64,000 nucleotides of DNA from Methylobacterium dankookense (GTDB lineage Bacteria > Pseudomonadota > Alphaproteobacteria > Rhizobiales > Beijerinckiaceae). Numbering within the stretch: the stretch's first letter is position 1; every line of letters starts with the position of its first letter. The stretch is from positions 310,001 through 374,000 of the forward strand of contig NZ_CABFVH010000001.1 in the NCBI RefSeq assembly GCF_902141855.1, read 5' to 3'. The notes beneath the pieces were generated by a model that was not told the DNA's origin, made no database searches, and saw only the letters and a program-made list of their open reading frames with translations. Shown one piece after another: positions 57,469 through 64,000 of the stretch. A program made the translations under genes and the position numbers.

Positions 57469-57565
57469 AGCAGGAGCCGGCCGATTACCTCTGAGGGCCG
57501 GCCCTGCCTGCCATTCGGGCCTGCTCGTCCATGCGACGCGTCCCGAACGCGCCGCATTCCAGCGT

Positions 57566-58321
57566 CTACTTCGTCGGCGCCGGAGGACCGTAGGGCGGCC
57601 GCGGGATTGCCCGGTGGGCGGCGCGCAGGGCCGCTGACCAGCGCTCGCGCAGGTCGTGGAAATAGGTCTCGCCCGCCTCGATCCGGTGATTGACCTCAAG
57701 GTCGAGGGCAGTGCGGCGGGCCACAGCGATGTCGATCGGCAGGCCGACGCCGAGATTCGAGCGCATGGTCGAATCCATCGAGACGAGGCCGATCTTGAGC
57801 GCGTCGTAGAGGTCGGTCTCGAACTTCACCGCACGGTCGAGGATCGGCTTGCCGTATTTGTGCTCGCCGATCTGCAGGAAGGGCGCGTCGGTCGAGCACT
57901 CGATGAAGTTGCCGGCCGAGTAGATCAGGTAGAGCTTCATCGGTTCCGTGCCGATCTGGCCGCCGAAGAGCAGCGAGATCGAGAAGCGGATCTGCGCCGC
58001 GTCGAACCCGGCCTGCTCGATCGACCGCACCCGGCGGATCGCCCGGCCGATGAGTTGCGCCGCCTGGAACATGGTCGGCGCCTCAATCAGCTTCTGCGCC
58101 GGCTCGTCCTCCTCGCCAGGCACCCCTTCCGAGAGCAGGCTCAGCACGGATTGCGTGATCGAGAGGTTGCCGGCCGAGGCCAGCAGCATCACCCGCTCGC
58201 TGGGCACGCTGAAATGATGAAGCTTGCGGTAGGTCGAGATGTCGTCGAGCCCCGCATTGGTGCGGGTATCGGCGACCATCACGAGCCCGTCCTCGACGAG
58301 CAGGCCGACGCAGTATGTCAT
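57566..58321 (-). CDS. Anbu, proteasome-type peptidase
   Basis: Anbu is a bacterial ancestor-like relative of the proteasome beta subunit that forms open helical rings. The 251 residues start MTYCVGLLVEDGLVMVADTRTNAG, with Thr2 as predicted N-terminal nucleophile after Met removal, then SVPSERVMLLASAGNLSITQSVLSLL and EPMKLYLIYSAGNFIECSTDAPFLQIGEHKYGKP. It is last in a four-gene leftward series with a transglutaminase-like protein, an alpha-E protein and an ATP-grasp protein. This linkage is conserved and suggests synthesis and degradation of a peptide tag. Enzymatic activity has been hard to show for the family. Confidence 0.9.
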   Translation of the reverse strand: MTYCVGLLVEDGLVMVADTRTNAGLDDISTYRKLHHFSVPSERVMLLASAGNLSITQSVLSLLSEGVPGEEDEPAQKLIEAPTMFQAAQLIGRAIRRVRSIEQAGFDAAQIRFSISLLFGGQIGTEPMKLYLIYSAGNFIECSTDAPFLQIGEHKYGKPILDRAVKFETDLYDALKIGLVSMDSTMRSNLGVGLPIDIAVARRTALDLEVNHRIEAGETYFHDLRERWSAALRAAHRAIPRPPYGPPAPTK

Positions 58322-58379
58322 CGAACGAACGCCCCCGCCCGCCGGCAGGCCTTCGGGCCGCGGGCTCTTGGAATGGGAA

Positions 58380-59207
58380 TCAGGATTGCCTGGAGGCCTG
58401 GGATTGCTCCACCTTGAGGCGCACGTCCAGGGTCTCCGTGCCGCCGCCGGTGCGGCTGCCGCGGATCGGGGCCGCCCCGAGATAGTCGAGGCCGCTGGCC
58501 ACGCGGACGTAGTTCTCCGAGGTGCCGTCGCCGTGGGCCGGATCGAAGGCGACCCAGCCGAGATCGGGCACCAGCGCCTCGGCCCAGCCGTGCGGCGTCT
58601 CACCGTCCTCTGCCTCGTCCTCCCGCTTGCGGTAGCCCGAGACGTAGCGCGCCGGGATCTGCAGGTGACGCGCCGCGGCGATGAAGACGTGGGCGACGTC
58701 CTGGCAATTGCCGGTCCCGGCCGCGAAGGCCTTGGGTGCGGGCACAGCCTGCCCGGCGGGCGCGCGCACGAAGGCGACCTTCTCGTGCACGGCGGCGAGC
58801 AGCCGGTGCAGCATCGGCAACTCGGTCCGCTCGCCCGCCGCGGCCACCGCGTCGGCGAAGGCCTGGATCTCGGCATCCGCCGTGCAGAAATCGCTGTCGC
58901 GCAGGTAGAACAGGTCCGGCAGGCGCTCGACGGCCCCGCGCACGATGCCGTGGGTCTCGAAAGTGTCGACCTCGCCGGCCACGCGGATGGTCAGGGAATC
59001 GGCCGGCTCGTCCGGCGTGAACCAGTGCACGACGTTGCCGAACCCGTCCTCACGCTCGGTGAGGCGCCCGTCGACGGAGGTGTCGATGCGCCAGCGGCGG
59101 ACATATTGCCCGTCATGGTCGCGGGGCGTCAGGCGCAGGACCTGGATCAGGCCGCGTGCCGGCTGCTCGTAGGTGTAGAGGGTCTCGTGGACCACACAGA
59201 TGCGCAT
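58380..59207 (-). CDS. Transglutaminase-like protease of the Anbu cluster
   Basis: The 275-residue protein has the N-terminal beta region of bacterial transglutaminase-like proteins (RICVVHETLYTYEQPARGLIQVLRLTPRDHDGQ). The papain-like catalytic core has Cys168 in AAGTGNCQDVAHVFIAAAR, His in ETPHGWAEALVPDLG and Asp in VAFDPAHG. Start MRICVV at 59207 fits the family; upstream residues are not supported. It lies 58 bases before the Anbu gene and after the alpha-E gene. It probably cleaves or transfers a peptide bond in the same pathway. Confidence 0.9.
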   Translation of the reverse strand: MRICVVHETLYTYEQPARGLIQVLRLTPRDHDGQYVRRWRIDTSVDGRLTEREDGFGNVVHWFTPDEPADSLTIRVAGEVDTFETHGIVRGAVERLPDLFYLRDSDFCTADAEIQAFADAVAAAGERTELPMLHRLLAAVHEKVAFVRAPAGQAVPAPKAFAAGTGNCQDVAHVFIAAARHLQIPARYVSGYRKREDEAEDGETPHGWAEALVPDLGWVAFDPAHGDGTSENYVRVASGLDYLGAAPIRGSRTGGGTETLDVRLKVEQSQASRQS

Positions 59208-59310
59208 GCGCGTGTCTATCCCAGAGTGCTCCGCGCCGGACGGGACGCCGGTTTGGCGCGGAACGGCGGCCTGCGACAAGTGCCCCGGCGCCACCCGGCC
59301 CGATCATCGG

Positions 59311-60255
59311 TCAGACCAGATACTGCTCGGCGATCGCCGCACCGACCCGATTGCTGTCGCTGATGAAGCCGGTGACGAACTCATGCAGGCCCGAGGTGAA
59401 GATGCGGTCGATGTTGTCGCCCTCGAGCTTCGCCAGCATGTTGCTGGCGAGCCGCTGGCTCGGGCCGCGGCGGCCATAGGCGTCGGCGATCAGGTCGAGA
59501 TGCTCCACGAGCATGCCGTAGCAGCTCGCGAAGGAGCGCGGCATCTGCCGGTTGAGGATCAGGAGGTCGGCGACCAGCAGCGGCTTGATGCTCTCGCGGT
59601 AGACCCAGTGATAGGCGGTGAAGGCCGAGACCTCGCGCAGGATCGTGGTCCACTGGAAGTAGTCGAGGCTGCCGCCGACCTTCTCGCTGGCCGGCAGCAG
59701 GATCTGGTACTTCACGTCGAGGATGCGGGCGGTGTTGTCGGCCCTCTCCAGAGCCGTGCCCAGCCGCGTGAACCAGTAGGCATCGTTCCGGAGCATCGTG
59801 CGGTAGGCCGAGCCATCGAAGGTCAGTGAGATGCCCTTCACCCAGTCGAGGAAGCGCGAGAACTCGTCGCGCGTCAGGTCGCGGCCCTCGTAGGAGCGCA
59901 GTTCCAGCCAAGCGCCGTTGATGGCGTCCCACATCTCCGTGGTCAGCGCCGTGCGCACGGCGCGGGCGTTCTCGCGCGCCGTCTCGATGCAGGTGCGGAT
60001 CGAGGACGGGTTGTTGGGGCTGAAGGCGAGGAAGTCGCAGACCGTGTGGCTGTTGACCCCGTCGTAATGGGTCTTGAACGCCTCCGGGTCGCCGGCGGAG
60101 GCGAGCGCGGAGGCCCATTCGTTGGTCTCGCCGCCGCCGTAGCTCGTCGGCAGCGAGGCGAGGCGGTGCGCGGCGTCGAGGATGCGCGCCACGAACTCGG
60201 CGCGCTCGACGTAGCGCGAGAGCCAGTAGAGGTTGTCGGCGGTCCTGGACAGCAT
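59311..60255 (-). CDS. Alpha-E domain protein of the Anbu cluster
   Basis: The 314-residue all-helical protein begins MLSRTADNLYWLSRYVERAEFVARIL, the family hallmark. It continues with conserved helices (ARENARAVRTALTTEMWDAINGAWLEL, NDAYWFTRLGTALERADNTARILDVKYQILLP, FTAYHWVYRESIKPLLVADLLILNRQMPRSF). Its biochemical function is unknown; it always accompanies the circularly permuted ATP-grasp and transglutaminase proteins. It lies 73 bases after the ATP-grasp gene on the same strand. Confidence 0.92.
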   Translation of the reverse strand: MLSRTADNLYWLSRYVERAEFVARILDAAHRLASLPTSYGGGETNEWASALASAGDPEAFKTHYDGVNSHTVCDFLAFSPNNPSSIRTCIETARENARAVRTALTTEMWDAINGAWLELRSYEGRDLTRDEFSRFLDWVKGISLTFDGSAYRTMLRNDAYWFTRLGTALERADNTARILDVKYQILLPASEKVGGSLDYFQWTTILREVSAFTAYHWVYRESIKPLLVADLLILNRQMPRSFASCYGMLVEHLDLIADAYGRRGPSQRLASNMLAKLEGDNIDRIFTSGLHEFVTGFISDSNRVGAAIAEQYLV

Positions 60256-60328
60256 GGGTACTTCGCTGGGTTGATCCCGGGCCGGGCCGGGACCGCGTTG
60301 AAGGATGGGGCTCGGGTCGCGCGGCGCG

Positions 60329-61768
60329 TCAGGCGTCGAGCACCCAGGTGTCCTTGGTGCCGCCGCCCTGGCTGGAATTCACCACGAGCGAGCCCTCCTT
60401 CAGGGCGACGCGGGTGAGGCCGCCCGGCACGATGCGGATCTCGTCCGCGCCGCAGAGCACGAAGGGCCGCAGATCGACGTGGCGGGGCGCGACCCCCGAA
60501 GCGACGAAGGTCGGGCAGGTCGAGAGCGACAGAGTCGGCTGGGCGATGAAGCCGTCGGGCGCGTGGCGCAGGCGCCGCCCGAACTCGTCGATCTCGCGCT
60601 TGGTGGCGTGCGGCCCCACCAGCATGCCGTAGCCGCCCGAGCCGTTGACCTCCTTCACGACGAGGTCCTTCAGGTTGTCCATCACGTAGGCGAAGGCGTC
60701 CTTCTCGCGGCAGCGCCAGGTCGGCACGTTGTGCAGGATCGGCTCCTCGCCGGTGAAGAACTTCACGATCTCCGGCATGTAGCTGTAGACCGCCTTGTCG
60801 TCGGCGACGCCGGTGCCGACGGCGTTTGCGAGCGTCACGGTCCCGCGCTCGTAGGCGTTCATGATGCCGGGCACGCCGAGCACCGAATCCGGCCGGAAGA
60901 CCAGCGGGTCGAGGAAGTCGTCGTCGAGGCGGCGATAGATCACGTCGACCCGGCGCGGCCCCTCGGTGGTGCGCATGTAGACGACGTCGTCCTTGGTGAA
61001 GAGGTCGGACGCCTCCACCAGCTCGACGCCGAGCTTGTCCGCGAGGAAGGAGTGCTCGTAGAAGGCCGAGTTGTAGCGGCCCGGGGTCAGCAGCACGACG
61101 GTGGGGTCGCGCGTCGCGGTCGTCGGAGCGAGGCTGCGCAGGGTCGCGAGCAGCGCGTCCGGATAGTTCTCCACCGGAGCCACGCGGTGGCGCGAGAACA
61201 GGTCCGGGAAGAGACGCAGCATCACCTCCCGGTTCTCCAGCATGTAGGACACGCCGGACGGGATGCGCGCGTTGTCCTCCAGCACGAAGAAGTCGCTCTC
61301 GCCGGTACGGACGATGTCGATCCCGGCGATGTGGACGTAGAGGTCGTGCGGCACGCGGAAGCCCCGCATCTCCATGCGGTAATGCGCGTTCCGGTAGACG
61401 AGGTCGGCGGGGATGATGCCGGCCTTGATGCATTCCTGCGGGCCGTACACGTCCTTGAGAAAGGCGTTGATCGCGGTGACGCGCTGCTTCAGCCCGCGCT
61501 CCAGGAAGCTCCATTCCGGCTTGGTGAGCACCCGCGGGATGATGTCGAAGGGAATCAGCCGCTCGGTCGATTCGTTGTCGCCGTAGACCGCGAAGGTGAT
61601 GCCGATGCGCCGGAACAGCAGTTCCGCCTGGCTGCGCCGGGTGTTGAAGTGCTCGGACGGCGTCGCGTCCAGCCAGGCCCTGAGCTGGCCGTAGGCCTCC
61701 CGGACCTCGGCGGCGCTCACCGCCGGGCCGTCCAGCCCGGTCATCTCATCGAACGCCACGACCGCCAT
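60329..61768 (-). CDS. Circularly permuted ATP-grasp ligase of the Anbu cluster
   Basis: The 479-residue enzyme belongs to the circularly permuted ATP-grasp type 2 family, predicted to make peptide bonds. Visible landmarks are VYGDNESTERLIPFDIIPRVL, GFRVPHDLYVHIAGIDIVRTGESDFFVLEDNARIPSGVSYMLENRE, VVLLTPGRYNSAFYEHSFLADKLG, and the C-terminal VKEVNGSGGYGMLVGPHATKREID with the Gly-rich ATP loop. It is the first gene of the leftward Anbu series. The product peptide is not known in any organism as far as I recall. Confidence 0.92.
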   Translation of the reverse strand: MAVVAFDEMTGLDGPAVSAAEVREAYGQLRAWLDATPSEHFNTRRSQAELLFRRIGITFAVYGDNESTERLIPFDIIPRVLTKPEWSFLERGLKQRVTAINAFLKDVYGPQECIKAGIIPADLVYRNAHYRMEMRGFRVPHDLYVHIAGIDIVRTGESDFFVLEDNARIPSGVSYMLENREVMLRLFPDLFSRHRVAPVENYPDALLATLRSLAPTTATRDPTVVLLTPGRYNSAFYEHSFLADKLGVELVEASDLFTKDDVVYMRTTEGPRRVDVIYRRLDDDFLDPLVFRPDSVLGVPGIMNAYERGTVTLANAVGTGVADDKAVYSYMPEIVKFFTGEEPILHNVPTWRCREKDAFAYVMDNLKDLVVKEVNGSGGYGMLVGPHATKREIDEFGRRLRHAPDGFIAQPTLSLSTCPTFVASGVAPRHVDLRPFVLCGADEIRIVPGGLTRVALKEGSLVVNSSQGGGTKDTWVLDA

Positions 61769-61860
61769 TCAGGTGCCTCCCAGATACCCCACGCTAGAGG
61801 CAAGAGGCGCGCCATGCCAAGCCGGCGCGGGCTCCAGCCCCGGGCGGGCCCGAGACAGCC

Positions 61861-62595
61861 TCAGATCAGTTTCAGGCCTTTGAGGCTGGCATGTCCCCCC
61901 CGGCCGAGGATGATGTGGTCGTGGACGACGATTCCAAGGGGTTCGAGCACCGAGATCACGTCGCGCGTCATGCGCACATCGGCCGCCGAGGGGGCCGGGT
62001 CGCCCGAGGGATGGTTGTGGGCGAGGATGATCGCGGTGGCCGAGAGCTCCAACGCCCGGCGCGCCACCTCGCGGGGATAGACCGGCGTGTGGTCCACGGT
62101 GCCGCGGCCCTGCACCTCGTCGGCGATCAGGTGGTTGCGCTTGTCGAGGAAGAGGATGCGGAACTCCTCGCGCGTGCAGAAGGCCATGGTGGCGCGGCAA
62201 TAGTCGAGCACGGCCGACCATGAGGACAGGAGCGGGCGCTCCAGGATGGCGCCGCGCGCGAGCCGCCGGCCGGCCGCCTCGATCAGCTTGAGGTCGGCGA
62301 TCACGCCCGCGCTCACGCCCTCGACCTCGGAGAGGCGGGCGGGCTCGGCGGCGAGCACCTCGGCGAAGCTGCCGAAGCGGCTCACCAGCGCCTTGGCGAG
62401 CGGCTTCACGTCCCGCCGCGGGATCGCCCGGAAGAGCACGAGCTCCAGAAGCTCGTAATCGGCGAGCGCGTCGGCGCCGGCTTGCGCGAACCGGGCGCGC
62501 AGGCGCTCGCGGTGGCCGTGATAATGCGGCTCGGGGGGCTCCTGCGCGGCTTCCGCGAGCCCAGGCTCCACGGCGTCGCGCGGCCGGCGGCCCAT
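61861..62595 (-). CDS. radC: RadC / JAB-domain protein
   Basis: The 244-residue protein has an N-terminal helix-hairpin-helix part ([58 protein letters not shown]). The C-terminal JAMM metalloprotease-like domain has the metal site [14 protein letters not shown] and an upstream Glu in [25 protein letters not shown]. Despite the historical name its role in DNA repair is doubtful; the activity is unknown. Its start lies 1 base after the map stop on the same strand, so the two are probably co-translated. Confidence 0.92.
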   Translation of the reverse strand: MGRRPRDAVEPGLAEAAQEPPEPHYHGHRERLRARFAQAGADALADYELLELVLFRAIPRRDVKPLAKALVSRFGSFAEVLAAEPARLSEVEGVSAGVIADLKLIEAAGRRLARGAILERPLLSSWSAVLDYCRATMAFCTREEFRILFLDKRNHLIADEVQGRGTVDHTPVYPREVARRALELSATAIILAHNHPSGDPAPSAADVRMTRDVISVLEPLGIVVHDHIILGRGGHASLKGLKLI

Positions 62596-62596
62596 G

Positions 62597-63430
62597 TTAG
62601 GCGCCGGCGGGATTGACGGGCTGGTGCAGGCCTTTGGGTGAGACCGTGAAGATCTCGACGCCGGTCTCGGTCACGGCCACCGTGTGCTCGAACTGGGCCG
62701 AGAGCGAGCGGTCGCGGGTCACCGCGGTCCATCCATCGGAGAGCACCTTCACCGCGGGCCGGCCGAGATTGATCATCGGCTCGATGGTGAAGAACTGCCC
62801 CGGCTTCAGGGGCACGTCGTAGCTCGCCTCGACGTAGTGCAGGATGGTCGGCGCGTCGTGGTAGGTGCGGCCGAGCCCGTGGCCGCAGAAGTCGCGCACC
62901 ACGGAGCAGCGCTCGGCCTCCGCGAAGGCCTGAATCGCCCGGCCGATATCGTTGGTCGAGCCGCCCGGCTTCACCGCGGCCACGCCCCGCATCAGGGCCT
63001 CGTAGGTGATCTCGCAGAGGCGCGCCGCTTTCCGCGGCACCTCGCCGACGAAGGCCATGCGGCTCGAATCGCCGTGCCACCCGTCGAGGATCAGGCAGAT
63101 GTCGAGGTTGACGATGTCGCCCTCGCGCAGCGGCTTGTCGTTCGGGATGCCGTGGCAGACCACGTGGTTGATCGAAGTGCAGATCGACTTCGGATAGCCC
63201 CGGTAGAGCAGCGAGGCCGGGTAGGCGCCGTGGTCCATCGCGAACTCGTAGGCGAGCCGGTCGAGCGCCTCGGTGGTCACGCCGGGCTGCGTCGCCTCCA
63301 TCAGGAGGTCGAGCGCCTCGGCGGTGAGCCGCCCGGCCCTGCGCATGCCGTCGAACCCCTCAGGGCCGTGGATCGGCGGTTCCGGCGCGCGGCGCGCACC
63401 CTGCGCGCTGGCTTCATCGTGCTGAGTCAT
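62597..63430 (-). CDS. map: Type I methionine aminopeptidase
   Basis: Removes the N-terminal Met from nascent proteins. The 277 residues have the pita-bread fold with metal ligands at Asp ([18 protein letters not shown], both Asp), His ([13 protein letters not shown]), Glu (FFTIEPMIN) and Glu ([12 protein letters not shown]). The N-terminal about 22 residues ([18 protein letters not shown]) are a short extension without the SH3-like or zinc-binding domain of other types. Start ATG 63430 is supported by alignment of the first helix ([15 protein letters not shown]). radC follows directly. Confidence 0.95.
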   Translation of the reverse strand: MTQHDEASAQGARRAPEPPIHGPEGFDGMRRAGRLTAEALDLLMEATQPGVTTEALDRLAYEFAMDHGAYPASLLYRGYPKSICTSINHVVCHGIPNDKPLREGDIVNLDICLILDGWHGDSSRMAFVGEVPRKAARLCEITYEALMRGVAAVKPGGSTNDIGRAIQAFAEAERCSVVRDFCGHGLGRTYHDAPTILHYVEASYDVPLKPGQFFTIEPMINLGRPAVKVLSDGWTAVTRDRSLSAQFEHTVAVTETGVEIFTVSPKGLHQPVNPAGA

Positions 63431-63624
63431 GAAGAGCTGATCTGAAAGGCGTCCGCCGCCTATGTACGGCGCGGGAACCGGCGCGCCAAGCGCGCATCGA
63501 GCGCGCAGCCCTCGTCCCACAGCGACGAGGCTTGCGCCGGGCGCGAGGCTGGCGGCATAAGCGGCACACGATCGGGATCGGGGCGCGCGACAGGCGCCGC
63601 CCCCGCGAGGAGCAGGGCGCCAGG

Positions 63625-63882
63625 ATGGCTGACAAGGCGGTTCCGCACTTCCACAACGACCTGGGCGTGCCAGTCATCCATGTCGGCGCGCGGGAATTCA
63701 TGTGCATCGGGGCGAAACCCCCGTTCGACCACCCGCACGTCTTCCTCGACATGGGCGCCGACAACGAGATCATCTGCCAGTACTGTTCGACGCTCTACCG
63801 CTACCGCCCCGGGCTGAAGGCGACGGAATCCGATCCGGCCGCCTGCCTGTGGGAGGACAGCGCCCGGGCGGCGGCGGAGTAG
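63625..63882 (+). CDS. Zinc-finger domain protein (CHCC type)
   Basis: The 85-residue protein carries the CHCC zinc-binding pattern C27, H36, C51, C54 (CIGAKPPFDHPHVFLDMG...EIICQYCSTLYRY), the domain shared with the mitochondrial complex I subunit NDUFS6. Alphaproteobacterial homologues are small stand-alone proteins, possibly complex I assembly factors (inference). AGGAGCAGGGCGCCAGG precedes ATG 63625. It is divergent from map. Confidence 0.88.
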   Translation: MADKAVPHFHNDLGVPVIHVGAREFMCIGAKPPFDHPHVFLDMGADNEIICQYCSTLYRYRPGLKATESDPAACLWEDSARAAAE

Positions 63883-63901
63883 GGCGGGGCCGCGCCCCGC
63901 A

Positions 63902-64000
63902 GTGGCCGCCCTCGACATCGCCATCGTCGGCGCCGGGATCGGCGGCCTAACGGCGGCTCTCGCCCTGCACGATGCCGGGCACGTGGTCCGCGTGATCGAG
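63902..64000 (+). CDS. FAD-dependent monooxygenase or oxidoreductase, 3' end outside the window
   Basis: Only 33 codons are present. From GTG 63902 they read VAALDIAIVGAGIGGLTAALALHDAGHVVRVIE, a Rossmann dinucleotide-binding beta-alpha-beta unit with GxGxxG (GAGIGG) and the acidic residue at the end of the second strand. This is typical of UbiH/salicylate-hydroxylase-like FAD monooxygenases. The product cannot be assigned further. No clear ribosome binding site is seen before this GTG, so the true start could differ slightly. Confidence 0.75.
   Translation, partial: MAALDIAIVGAGIGGLTAALALHDAGHVVRVIE

Overview
The window reads as a chromosomal segment of a high-GC alphaproteobacterium of the Methylobacterium/Methylorubrum type (Hyphomicrobiales). 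Pointers to this are the split F0 ATP synthase operon (atpI-B-E-F'-F with no F1 genes), a CcrM-type GANTC methyltransferase, CarB and GreA side by side, a MinCDE system, and a PQQ alcohol dehydrogenase of the ExaF/PedH clade that carries the extra Asp typical of lanthanide enzymes. No rRNA, tRNA, CRISPR array, transposase or phage gene is visible. Apart from one AT-rich island after fabF, composition is uniformly GC-rich.

Layout. 1-6.9 kb: the 3' part of a long-chain acyl-CoA ligase gene, msrP, a LysR regulator, trxB, an ELM1-family gene, an exported protein and greA, with two fold-back repeat elements in the gaps. 6.9-12.5 kb: carB, acpP and fabF. 12.5-14.1 kb: an AT-rich island with an ASCH-domain gene and a GNAT/PUA-like gene interrupted by one in-frame TGA; both look damaged. 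14.2-22.3 kb: YidB-like protein, LuxR-type response regulator, small exported and membrane proteins, an OmpA-like protein with a split OmpA domain, Uup, a PHA-system protein and an RlpA-like protein. 22.7-29.6 kb: ccrM, mutY, a DUF721/DciA-like gene, a DsbA-type gene and the F0 operon, which has a clear sigma70-type promoter. 29.8-36.6 kb: an ABC-2 exporter, a CMD-family protein, typA/bipA and a DUF3325-PepSY-DUF3649 membrane trio. 37-41.8 kb: a chemoreceptor, then two tandem minC paralogues followed by minD and minE. 41.9-43.8 kb: a cytochrome P450 and a DUF167 protein.

44-53.2 kb is a periplasmic redox neighbourhood. Reading leftward are a PedF-like cytochrome c, a periplasmic binding protein and the PQQ dehydrogenase. 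Reading rightward are a PQQ-associated ABC-type binding protein, a YVTN beta-propeller, a NosR-like FMN/Fe-S membrane protein and its likely flavin transferase ApbE. The physical linkage suggests that alcohol oxidation is coupled to a flavinylated membrane electron-transfer protein. This is the best candidate in the window for an undescribed system. 53.3-57.5 kb: an Xre/RES toxin-antitoxin pair with a palindromic operator-like site, then an Orn/Lys/Arg decarboxylase and an acetyltransferase. 57.6-61.8 kb: the Anbu protease, transglutaminase, alpha-E and ATP-grasp cluster. 61.9-64 kb: radC, map, a zinc-finger protein and the start of an FAD-dependent enzyme.

Small-scale structure includes two inverted copies of a 177-178 bp element 34 kb apart, one of which forms the start of the NosR-like reading frame. 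There is also a five-copy 19-bp tandem repeat, a recurrent CCTCCCC/GGGGAGG hairpin, and strong hairpins immediately behind acpP and atpE. All calls come from reading the sequence; no database search was run.
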